Assembly (NCBI GenBank): GCA_029717555.1
Contig: JAMDHS010000075.1
Span: forward strand, 1 to 64,000
Source: Peribolospora baueri
Lineage: Eukaryota > Basidiomycota > Peribolosporomycetes > Peribolosporales > Peribolosporaceae
Direction: 5' to 3'
Length of the DNA: 64,000 bases
In this document: one piece after another, positions 52,203 to 62,093 of the stretch
Numbering within the stretch: position 1 is the stretch's first letter
Layout: each line of letters begins with the position of its first letter
Notes under the pieces: generated by a model
The model's input: only the letters and a program-made list of their open reading frames with translations
Databases searched by the model: none
What the model was told of the DNA's origin: nothing
Position numbers and translations under genes: made by a program

Positions 52203-55200
52203 ATGGCTTCAGCCTCTCGTCCTTCGCTCGAGGCCCCCCCGGTCAGTTTTCGTGTTCGCAGTTGCCTTGGTACGCCTCCAGCTGCCAACGCAGCCATGTT
52301 CATGTCTTTGCTTTACCTCTAGGCTAACCTTCGGGCCGACGTCGCTAGCCCGGTCACCAACGCGAGCATCCTCCACTCTCATTCGACCTCCATGGCCGAC
52401 CGTGTGGGAGAACGTTCGGACACAGCGACAGTCAACCGTCCAGGCTTCCGACACACCCTCAAAACTATATCTCCCCGCCCTCGCCCCTCTACCACAGCAC
52501 CCCTCGCTCTTTTCGGCTTTTCCCCCACCCCGCCTGACACTGTTGATTCCTCGAAAAATGTGTTCGATCCCGCCCAGGCGGCTCAGACTCCGCTCTCTGC
52601 CGGCTCTCATACTCGGACGGGACGCACGGCTTGTCGCTCTGCTCGTCCTCTGCAGGGAGGAAAATCGGGTGTGGAGTCAAGGCGCCGGGAAGCAGTCGAC
52701 TCGCGCAAGCAGCATATATGCTGCCTAGTCGGCATTGGGCGCTGTCTTTGGTCCGTCGAGGTAAATGCCATTGACATCAGCGACCGTCAGAGCATAGGTC
52801 TCGACAAGAACAGCGAGTGCCAGAACGCTCGGTCGGCGGTGAATCTTTCGTCGTCAGTCCTTGTCCTTTGTTCGCGATAGGATTGCACGTCGAGTTCAGC
52901 GACCTGGCGTCTCCCGGCTCATCCACGTCTGTCCGTTCCACTTTTACTCCATATTTTCAGCGAAAGCTTATTTCCGGCTACGCTCAACGAGAGCTCGACG
53001 ACTATGGCTGAGCAACCGGTCGTTGGCGGCGCGCTGTTGGTCTTTGGGACGCTGCCCGTTACATGGACGAAGCTGTCAGGCTCGGCGCACCGATGCGCTC
53101 GCTCCCTAAGTGGCATGTGCTTTCCATCCTCGTCAGCTCTACCTCCGCGGCCGGCCGCTCGATCTAGGAAGTGCGACAAGAGCACTCAAACGGGCACCCA
53201 GACCGAGGTGGACGTGAAGGGACCCAGATTGACCTCAGGCTCGGCCTTACGAACCAAGGTCGCCATTCTGGAGGATGCTAGAGACATTGCAAACCGCGAG
53301 CTGGACCCAGTTGGCGGAGACCAGGCTCGATACGGTCGCGATTTTCCGCCTAGGCCAGAACAGCAGCAAACTCCGAATGCCCCGTTCGCGGTTTCAGGAA
53401 AGTCGAGGTCGCTCCCTATCGAAAGCGATGTACGCACCCGGAGTCGAGGCCGAGGCCGCAGGTCCAATAGCGAAGGTGGAGGGGGTGTCGTGCCTCCTCC
53501 CCAACGCTCTCCATCCGCACCTGCACCTTGCCCTCCGCAATATTTTCCAGCCGCACCCGGTTGCACACCCGCTTTCACTTTCCCACCCCGCACTCCGCAG
53601 CAGAACTTGAACTACCATCCTTCTGGCGTCAATGATTTCCAATATTGGGCACAATCCCAGACTGCCGGCACAGGCATTGGCGCTCACGCTGGCGTGCAAA
53701 TCGGGCCGGGACAGGTCATCCCGTGGCAAGCACAACATGTCACCCCCACCGTCCCCGGCACCGGCTATCCTCCGGGGCTCGTACAGGCACACCTCTGGCA
53801 AGCTCAGAACTTTCACATTCCCCCCAGCCCTGGTTACCACCCGAGCTTCGCGCAAGCGCACCAGCACCAGTGGCAAGCTCAGAACTTTGCCATGCTTCCC
53901 GGCGCCTGCTATCCGCCGAGGCCCGCGCAGGCGCACACGTGGCATGCTCAAAGCATCCCTATCGCCTCCGGCGCCGACCGCTTCCCTTATCCTGCCCCGC
54001 CCGCAACCCTTTCTCATCAAGCCGGCAGCAGCGGCCCCGACGCACGGCAAGCGGCCCAGCAGGGCGCACACGCGGTACAGGTAGCCCATGCGGCACAGGC
54101 GGCACAAGCGGGCATGGCGCACAATCAGGCGGCCGTCCAGATGCGTTTCGGGGCCACTCGGTCGCGTCCCGGCGTACTGTCGGCGTTGGCACCGGCGTTC
54201 GAAGGAACCAAGACCGAGCCGCTTCGTACGCCGTCTCTCCCTTTGGTTGGTAACGAGGTCAAGCACTCTGCGTCTGGCGCGGGGTACGGCAACGCGCCTC
54301 CGTCATCGGCCGGGTCTCTCGTGGAGACCGATTGGTACACAAAAAATGCACTTGAACCGCCCTCAGGGTACGCCCCCCCGGTGCAGAACGACTGGTACAA
54401 GCGAACCGTGCTCAAGCAGCCCCAGGCGCCGTCGGTCACCTCGGCCAGGGACGCTGGACAGGCTGCCTCTGGTACGGAGCACGCCAACAGGTCGCCTCCA
54501 GCCGGAGCCCGTGCTGTGCAGGGCGAGTACGTATGCAGCGAGACGTCACAGGTGCCATCCATCTCTTTGACCGATGAAGCTGGACATACCCCTCCTGTGA
54601 AGATCGATTGGTACACGCGAACTAATCTCCTGCCGCCCTCGGCGGAGAATCCGTGTCCTTTGCAAAGGATCTGGTACACATCGCCGGCCCCGTGCCTGCC
54701 CTCGATTTTCGACCGCCGCTCTGGTTCCCACCATGCTCCTCCGCGCCCTCTCGTCCGACCCGTATTCCACTTTGGAGTGGTCGGAGGAGAACGACGCCAA
54801 GCGCACGAAATGGGCCCTCCACCGGGTCTCGAGGGCTACGCGACGGCGGTGTCTGTCGGAGCCGATGCCAGCGTTCCGTGCCTTTGGCCCGTTGGATGGG
54901 AACGCGCACTGGCGGCCTTGCGACGCGTTCTGTTACAGAGCTTCCCGTTTCCTACGGGCAGGAACGAGGTGGAGGCAATTGCGGGAACGGTGGTAGAATG
55001 GCCTTGCGGCGACTGGACCTTTTGTCCCGACGTGGAGGACAGGCCCGTTTGGGCAGACGTCCCGGCCACCGTCCCGTCTGTCCATGTGCCCACGCTCACC
55101 GCCAAAGTGACGATCCTGCCGACCATTCCGGAAGGATCCAACGTCGGGTCTACGATAGGCAGCATGACCGCCGCCGCCGCTGGGTCATGGGGCCATCCGG

Positions 55201-55904
55201 AGCGCGCGCCTCGGCCCCAATGTCCGCCGTCGTCATTGGCGGCGGTGGCAGAGGGCAGCGACGGGTCGACTACATCGAGTATGATCGCGGCTGCCAACGA
55301 CTGTGGCCACTCTGAGTGCGCCGCATCGTTCACGTCCGCCTTGGCCCCGCGCGTTGTCCGGCCCATCCAGCTCGGCGCCGTTGTGGCGAACGCGACGAGC
55401 AGCGGGAGCAGCGGGAGCAGCAGCAGCTGCGGCTCGATCACGTCATCGCTGCTGAACGCGATGGACGAGGCGGTGAGAGAGGACCCGGTGGCGGTGAGGC
55501 TGGTGGAGGAGCATAGGCAGCCGGACACGAGGTTGAGGAGGAGCTTGATCGGGCTTGCTTTGAGCGCTGGTAGGGAGGAGATGGAGGGCGACGGGGACGG
55601 CGGAACTCATTTTGGCGAGGGAGACGGTAAAGGCGTAGACGAGTCGGCGTCGAACGTTTCCGTATCCGAGTACGACCTGGCAGAGCTTCTGCGGAGCGGA
55701 GGGCGAGAAGGTGAGAACGAGCGTCCGGCTTCGTCCTCGCTTCGGGGTCCGTCTCCGCCGGGGCGGCCTCGGTCTGTCTCTTGGAGCCGCGGTCGTGGGC
55801 GGGGCCTGTCTCGGAGTGAGGCTGACGTTCCGTCTCGGGGCCAGCCTCGGCAGCACTTTCGGCAGTATACTTCGAACGGGGTTATGTTTCGGGGAGGGGA
55901 GTGA
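52203..55904 (+). CDS. Unassigned 1170-aa Pro/Gln/Ala-rich protein with short repeats
   Basis: Three exons with closed phases (52203-52241, 52323-52852, 52961-55904). It is mostly disordered. A repeat region around 53700-53960 has about four copies of a unit like AHxWQAQNF-x-PGxxYPPxxAQ. Later come four W-Y repeats: DWYTKNALEPPSG, DWYKRTVLKQPQ, DWYTRTNLLPPS and IWYTSPAPCLPS. A short folded-looking block, ALRRVLLQSFPFPTGRNEVE, is followed by an acidic tail and Arg/Ser-rich C-terminus (SWSRGRGRGLSRSEAD). The composition suggests a scaffold or RNA-granule-type protein, but no family is recognised and this is speculation. The ATG at 52203 is chosen because its short exon splices in phase; an internal ATG at 53004 is the alternative. 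Confidence 0.6.
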
Positions 55905-56320
55905 AAGGTGGGGCGCTAAGAGGGTCGGTGAGCAGGGAAAGATGATGGAGTAGAGCTAGGAATAAAGAAAAGGAGGGAGGAGGAAGCAGCAGACGTATGG
56001 CACATAGGCTGTCTCTAGCTTGCGAAGCAGAATGCAAAGTGGATAGGCTAGCGAAGGGCAACAAGAATGGGGGGGAGGAGAGAGAAAAGCGATTCTTATC
56101 TGTATACGGGACGGCTACTTTGTCTTTTTCACTCAAGGGAGCAATGGATGGGGTGTGAAAAGCAGTCAAGTTCAATTTGTGTACTGTACACTGCGCCAGC
56201 GCTCCTTGCCCTTTGGTCAGCGCTCGCAAACGAACGAACAAACGACGCCATCCAGTCGTCCATCCAGTCGTCCATCCAGTCGTCCATCCAGTCGTCCATC
56301 TACCCCTCATCTGCCGCCTC
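55905..56320. other. Intergenic with minisatellite
   Basis: About 415 bp, no gene. It contains the 12-bp minisatellite at 56248-56297, which lies just beyond the 3' end of the minus-strand cysteine-rich gene. Confidence 0.4.
56248..56297 (+). repeat. 12-bp minisatellite
   Basis: CCATCCAGTCGT is repeated four times without visible change, then a partial unit. Confidence 0.9.
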
Positions 56321-56675
56321 TCATCTGCGACAGGCACAGGTGACGGCGCACCGCTGGCAGTAGCATATGGTGCACGGACACCGTTTGTACTCGTCCTGTC
56401 CGTCCTGTCCGTCTGTGGGCTTAGGTGGGGTACAGCCGTTGGGAGATGCGGGTCCTCCTTGGCCGTCACGGGCCTTTGGAAGGCGTGCTGGGCGGTGGGC
56501 CGTGTCGCTGTTGCCGTCGCTGTCGCTGTCGCCGTCGTGGGGGACGGAAGAGCCGTAGTTGGAGGGCTTGTCTGGGTTCATCTGCGGTCGGGCGATACAT
56601 GTCCAGGTCCGTCAGCTCATCTGCTGCCGTCTTGTCTTGTCTTGGCTACCGGGCGGTGGGCGATGGGCTCACCAT
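56321..56675 (-). CDS. Metallothionein-like cysteine-tail protein
   Basis: The frame 56321-56581 (MNPDKPSNYGSS...) encodes 86 aa. The leader is acidic (DGDSDSDGNSD) and Gly/Pro-rich; the tail is CPCTICYCQRCAVTCACRR at the very C-terminus, with eight Cys in all counting an upstream NGC. The C-x-C-x2-C-x-C-x2-C-x3-C-x-C spacing fits a metal-thiolate cluster. The ATG at 56581 follows directly on an acceptor (GACCGCAG). An upstream ATG at 56673-56675 is followed at once by GTGAGC, so a spliced version would start Met-Met with a first coding exon consisting only of the start codon. The function (copper or zinc buffering) is inferred from cysteine spacing. It shares its plan with the gene at 59962-60285. 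Confidence 0.55.
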
Positions 56676-57439
56676 AGTACTATCAGCAGGGTTCGGTGGA
56701 GGCGTGATGATGGGCGAGGTGGGCGGACGACGGGCGGACTGTGGTTGTTTAATACCGGGGAGGGGTCACAACGTTTCCTTTATTCCTTTCTTTTTCTTTT
56801 TCGGTATTCCACCGGTCCCCGCGTTTCTCATTCCCCTCCCGACCGCACTCGAGAGCGATGTCGACGCGGAGGGGCGGAGAATGTCCCGCTCGCCGAGCGG
56901 GCAGAGTGAGGACGGCCAACGTAAACGAGGCGGAGAGGGCCATGCTGTGCACCGCTCCGATACGTGCCGTCGCCGGGGCCCCGCACCGGCAGTGTGCCCG
57001 GTAATGGCCATGTTACAGTTCAGTGTGGATGGAAAACCGAAATGAATGTCAAAAACGGTGAGCCGGGCGTGCAGACGAGGCGGTGGCGGTGACGGTGACG
57101 GCGTGGCTTATGCCTGTCCAAGGTCGGGCAAACTCAACTCTCTCCGTCATAACTCCTGCCGTCAACTCACCTCCTAACCCTTTGTTCCCCACCCATCGCC
57201 CCGCCCTCACTTAGCCGCGCCTCTGTCAGCGAGCGACGTTCATAGTTCGGCGGCAACAGCACACACCACCCTCGATCCACTGCATGCCGAGTGCGGGGTG
57301 GCACTTCGGCATCGTCGTCTCTCTCATCCTTGTTTCTATTATCTCGAGGTGGCCCGTGCGCTCACCACCTGCCGCAGCCGATCACACGTTCGCTTCCTCG
57401 CCCGGCCCGCCGGCCTTCCACCTTCGTCCACCGACCGTC
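56676..57439. other. Divergent intergenic region
   Basis: About 760 bp between the cysteine-tail gene and TTI2. An in-frame ATG at 57284 would add 52 residues with a hydrophobic stretch to Tti2; I prefer the ATG at 57440. Nothing else seen. Confidence 0.35.
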
Positions 57440-59840
57440 ATGTCCTTCTCGCTCAGCCTTCCGGCCATCACCGACAATCGCCCGGACGGCGACGACGCGC
57501 TCCAGATTCGCGGTCTTCCGCCGCTTACAGAGCTCGTGCCTCTCCAGGGAGAGCATGCGTCTACGGGCCAGCCGGAACGGGACTCGGGCGAGGGTCGGCC
57601 ACCTCCGGCCGATCGGGGGGAAGATGGAGAGGACTCGCTTCAGGCCGCCGTCGGCGACGCCGACGGCGGCGGCGACGACTCCAGGTTTGCGCACTTGCAA
57701 GACTTAATCCGCCAAATAGAGGTGCCGCCTGCATTTGCAGGCGAGAGCTGGCAAGCTGGTGAGTCGGCGCATGCCTAGGACACCTCGAGCGCACTCCGGG
57801 GCCGACCTTGAACAATCTTTGTTCTACCCCATTACCCAGACTCTGAGACGCTATCGACGCTACAGGCCTGGAAAACGACACTTCCCTCTTGCCTGCGTGC
57901 TTTCTCTTCGGCCCTCCCTCACCCTTCCGGTGAGATGTCGCCAGACCTTCAAACCCTCTTCGTCTTCCACCTCGCCCGCCTTTACCAAGGTCCCCACATC
58001 GCCCCGAGGCCGTCGTCGCAGGACGATCTAGATATGGACGAATGGACGCGAGAGGAAGACCAGAGATGGAGCGCTGACCACGACGTCATCCTCCGCACCA
58101 CCGTCCGTGACGAATGGGCTGCTGACGATGTTCCCGAGCTTGCAGGCGGTGAGCTACGGCATGCTCTCTTTTTCGTTCTGTTCCAATCTTGCGTCTCACA
58201 CAGCCCAACGTTCTACCACGTTCTTCGCAGCCGTGTTGGACCGCCTCGTTCCCTCCTCCGACTTGATCCGGCGTCTCCTCCAAAGCCGTATACGACCCCT
58301 CTTTGCACCTCATGCTTCCATAAACCCGGAGACTGGCAGGGCACGTCTCATCGCGGCGGGCTCCTCCGACCGGGCCGGCGCGGTGGACGTGCGTTCGTAC
58401 GAGGATGAGGTGCCGTGGAAGGACGTCGTACCCGGGGCGGCCAACGTCGTCTGGTGGATCGTGGATCATGTGGAGGTGGGTGAGCTGGACGGATGCCCGG
58501 GCGGGCGGCGTTGCTCACTGAGTCTGCTCGTATCGCCGGCAGCCGTCAACGCTCCCAGATCTTATTCCCCTCCTCCTTCCCCCGCTGCTCACCATCCTCG
58601 ACGACGTCTCGTCGCGTAACAAGTTGATCGGCGCAGACGCCGTTCGCACCTTTGTCCTCCACGTCGAACAAGCCGATCCTGGTTGGCTGCGAAGGAGCGG
58701 CGTTGGCTCTGTGATCGCCGAGGTGCGTCCCGCGGAGTCCGTCCACATTGCGCCCAATTGCTCAACCGTTTTTTTGAACTCCAACGTCGTCTCAGTCGCT
58801 TTCATTGGCCCTGATGCGAATAACCACACCCGAGTCCCCCGCCGTGCTCCACCACACCCTCCAATCCCTCCGCACGCTCATCCTTTGCACCACCTCTCCC
58901 GAATCCTTCTCCATCTCCCCAACCCATCGCTTCCCCTCCACCTCCACCTCCGCCGGCGCCCGCGCTCCAGCTGGTGTGGATTGGTCGACAGAACGAGCGC
59001 GAAGTGAAGAACGCTTCCGACGGCTCTGCAGCGCGTTCGAGGACGGGCCCGTTCAGGCTTGGACGTACGGTGGCGATCGGGTCGAGTTGGGTCGGATTAG
59101 CGCGCGGTGGGCTCGGCGCCTTGTTGCGGATCTTGGTGTGGGATGCGTGAGGTACCTGAAGGTTTGTTTTGGGTTCTCCTCGCTTTTTTTTTGTTTGTTT
59201 GACAGCGGTCTTTCGCTCATCGCCACGTCCTTCTCTCTCTGCTACTAGGCGGTCCTCCCCCACCTCTCCAACCTCATCTCCCACCCCCTCTCCCCCTCTC
59301 CCACTCTCCTACCCCTAAGCCTCGCGGCGTCCGAAGCACTCGCGACGATGATCCGCGTAGCGGCGCCGACGGGCCGTGTGAACCGCTGGCATGGGCGTGT
59401 GTTGGACGGTGTGGGGAGGGCGTGGGTGCGGTTGATGGGCGACGGGAAAAGGAGGGGAGGGACCTGGGAGGCGAGGAGAGCTTGGGAGCAGGATCGCCAA
59501 GGTGGGCCGTCTCCTTCACTTCTGTTTTTCTTCTATTCACGTAGCCTTGTCTTACCCCGTTCGCTCACTTCGTGTGATCGATCGATGGTGGACAGGATGC
59601 GAAGCGTTTGCGCGCATGTTGCAAGAAGTGGTGCGAGCGCTGGCGGAGGCGTGCGATGATGACGATATTCGAGAGGTGAGCCACGCCTCCTCTCTTTACG
59701 TGACGGACGGTCGGTTGACTGGAGTCGACTGGTGTTTTACATAGGACTTTGACAGGCTCCGCGGCGTCCGACACGGTATCTTTTCTGATCTTCTTCCTCC
59801 CTCGTCCGAGCGCACGCGCACGGAGATCAGCGCGGCGTGA
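57440..59840 (+). CDS. TTI2: Tti2 (TELO2-interacting protein 2), TTT complex
   Basis: Eight exons, all phases closed: 57440-57758, 57840-58148, 58231-58475, 58543-58722, 58796-59161, 59249-59501, 59596-59675, 59745-59840; 615 aa. It is an alpha-helical repeat protein resembling Tti2, partner of Tel2 and Tti1 in the co-chaperone that matures PIK-related kinases (TOR, ATM/Tel1, ATR/Mec1). Supporting blocks: the mid-protein segment VPWKDVVPGAANVVWWIVDH (a Pro-Trp-Lys/NVVWW signature of the family), LIPLLLPPLLTILDDVSSRNK followed by a GADAVRTFV stretch, and helical C-terminal repeats with WHGRVLDGVGRAWVRL. It ends DLLPPSSERTRTEISAA. Assignment is by pattern recognition, without alignment. It converges with the second cysteine-tail gene at 59962. 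Confidence 0.75.
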
Positions 59841-59961
59841 AGGAGGAACGAGTGGGAGAAGGAGAGGTTCCATAACGACGCGACACGCGACGATGATGGT
59901 ACATAGACGAAACGATAGATTGCTCGTGCTCGTACGCGGGCTTCCGACCCGGTCCGGTCCT

Positions 59962-60285
59962 TCAATAGCAGCACTTGCGAGTACAAGGCCAGGCGCACAA
60001 GCACGTCGGTCTGCACCGGCATCGCTGGTTTCCGCACGGGTGCGGGTCTGTCTTGTTGTCGTTGTCGACGTCGCTGGGCGTGGGCATGCCTACGCCCACG
60101 GCCGGCCTCGTCTTGTGGCTCGTCGTCACGCGCCCGTCGTCATCGTCGTCGTCGGTCCGACGGAGATCGAGGCGCTGCAAGGGAGAAGGGAGGGTGAAGG
60201 ACCGACGTCGGCGGGCGGACCAGCCGGAGACGGACGGGGACGGGCGCGTCTCGCTCACCGTTCTCGAGTTGGTCGTGGTGGCCAT
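59962..60285 (-). CDS. Metallothionein-like cysteine-tail protein
   Basis: Two exons with closed phase: 60259-60285 (MATTTNSRT, donor GTGAGC) and 59962-60174 (acceptor CCTTGCAG); 79 aa. The leader includes six consecutive Asp (RRTDDDDDDGR) and a Thr/Pro/Gly stretch. The protein ends CGNQRCRCRPTCLC, then AWPCTRKCCY: eight Cys in the last 25 residues, spaced C-x4-C-x-C-x3-C-x-C-x3-C-x3-C-C. This is a metallothionein-like pattern; cytosolic binding of Cu(I) or Zn is inferred. A TATA-like ATACATTATA lies about 145 bp upstream on this strand. It has the same layout as the 56.3-kb gene on the other side of TTI2, also on the minus strand, so the two may be diverged duplicates. Confidence 0.55.
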   Translation of the reverse strand: MATTTNSRTVSETRPSPSVSGWSARRRRSFTLPSPLQRLDLRRTDDDDDDGRVTTSHKTRPAVGVGMPTPSDVDNDNKTDPHPCGNQRCRCRPTCLCAWPCTRKCCY

Positions 60286-62093
60286 GGTGGGGGTTGGTTT
60301 GGACGCCTTGAAGATGGGTCTGGAAAGAGGAGGTGCTTGATGGGGACGAGCTGGAGTGGGGGACGAGGGAGAGGGAGGAGGAAAGGTAGGACGAGGTGGG
60401 TCGGCGGGCGTCTGTCTGTTATGTGTGTGTGTATAATGTATCGAGTGAGCCACCATCGGCCTTCGAGTGAGTGCGAGTGTACATATCATCGGACGTCGAC
60501 CGGTCGGCCGTCAGGGGTCGGTCGGGTTGGCCATGACGACGTCAGAGACCCAACGATATACATATACGGGCCGAAGTAGGAGCAGGTGACCGGAAGGGGA
60601 GGTGGTGGCAGGTGGAAAGCGTGGCGCCAAGGTTCAGCTGAGTCGCCACGTCGTCACGATAGAACGCCGAGGTTTAGTCGGCGACGAAACAAAGGAGACG
60701 CCGACGTCGATGACGATGACGACGACAGAGACGTTGGTCGCCTCTGAACACTTTTATCGACTCGACAACCACGACGAGCGTGCTCCTTCCGGGACGGTCG
60801 GCCGTCGATGGTGTTCACGAACGGCGGCTTCACTTCCACCTCGAGCGCGACGCAGTCGATGGCCGTTGTGAGATCGGGCATTGGAGCGATGCCGACGACG
60901 ACGACCACCTGTCCCGAACGCCGGCGGCCACGACAAGCCCAACCGACGATCCGTCGAGCTCGTCCAGGGACGATATATGCTTGGTACATGGCCGTTGCGT
61001 CCGGGTCACGACCAGGATCGTGTCGACAGAGTTGCGCGCAGCCGTAGGGAGCAATTGCACCCGTCCATCTATCTCTTTCTCTCTATCTATTCTCGTTCTG
61101 GTTTATTTAAGCCGTCTTGCCGCGCCACCTTGCTTGCCGGCCGAACCCAGACCGGCCAGACGTCGCGCAGGCACGGACGAGACGAGACGAGCGATTCCAT
61201 CGACGCTCGTGCACCGGCTGATGAGATTTCGCCGACCCCACGGGGACGGGGACGGGGACGTTTGGGACAGCAGCACAGCGGCTGCGCATCGCATGTCCTT
61301 TTGCACCAAGCTGCGTTCTGTCATGTAGGAACACGACTCGAGACACGCTTAGTGGGACACACAAAGGTTACGCTGACTTAACACTTTACACCTCGCCGTG
61401 GGCTAAGCTGGCCGGCCGGAGAGAGTTAGTGTCGGCAGCCCGGGCCGCGGGTGGCACACGACCTCGTCGCTTATCACTTCTCTTTACCCCCACCGACCAT
61501 GTCTCTCCTCCTTGCCTCTCCGCACTCCGCACTGCCACTCACGAAGCGAGCGAGAGAACGGCGGCAAGGCGACGCAAAGCAAACCAAAGCAAAGCAAAAC
61601 AAGGTAAGACGTCGTATATACGCGCTTGCCTCCCTCGGGACATGAGTCTAATCACCTCCACCGCACTCGTATCCCCGTCGCCGACGCTGCGCTTTTATTC
61701 GAACCGGCGCCGTCCGTTCCACGGACAAGGCCACTTCTGTATTCGGACGTCCCACAGCTACGGGCTCCACTCCGTCGTCGCACCACCGCTCGCCGGTGAA
61801 TTCTGAATTCCCTTGCCGGCGGCTGTTTCTAATGGCCGATGGTACAGAACCCTGGGCGAGCTGAGCCGTGCTGAGCGAGGACCGAAGGGGGGGGCGACGC
61901 TCTCCCCCGAATCGGCTACAGTCGATATATCCCACTGTCCCACTGACCCGACCCGCCCTCCTCTTCCCTCATTGCGCGCTCCAATCTTTTTGCCTCACAA
62001 CGAGGCGATCTTTGAGAACGCTGCGCCTCGAACTCATCTAACCTCTTTGCCACCCACTCCAACCTCGCAAAGAGCAAGCCTTCGCCTCGAATC
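60286..62093. other. Intergenic, no gene recognised
   Basis: About 1.8 kb. Simple repeats: GGGGAC three times (61241-61258) and an AAAGC/AAACC run near 61575-61602. Candidate minus-strand frames (for example 60654-60989) have no domain. TATA-like CGATATATC lies near 61923-61931, about 165 bp before the oxalate decarboxylase ATG. Confidence 0.3.

Noticed and set aside
36925-59840. LST8, GCN20 and TTI2 as a TOR/nutrient-signalling gene cluster
   Set aside because: They are tens of kilobases apart, separated by unrelated genes and on different strands; fungal housekeeping genes of this kind are scattered.
60654-60989. 111-codon minus frame as a gene
   Set aside because: Compositionally biased, no domain and no convincing splice or promoter context.
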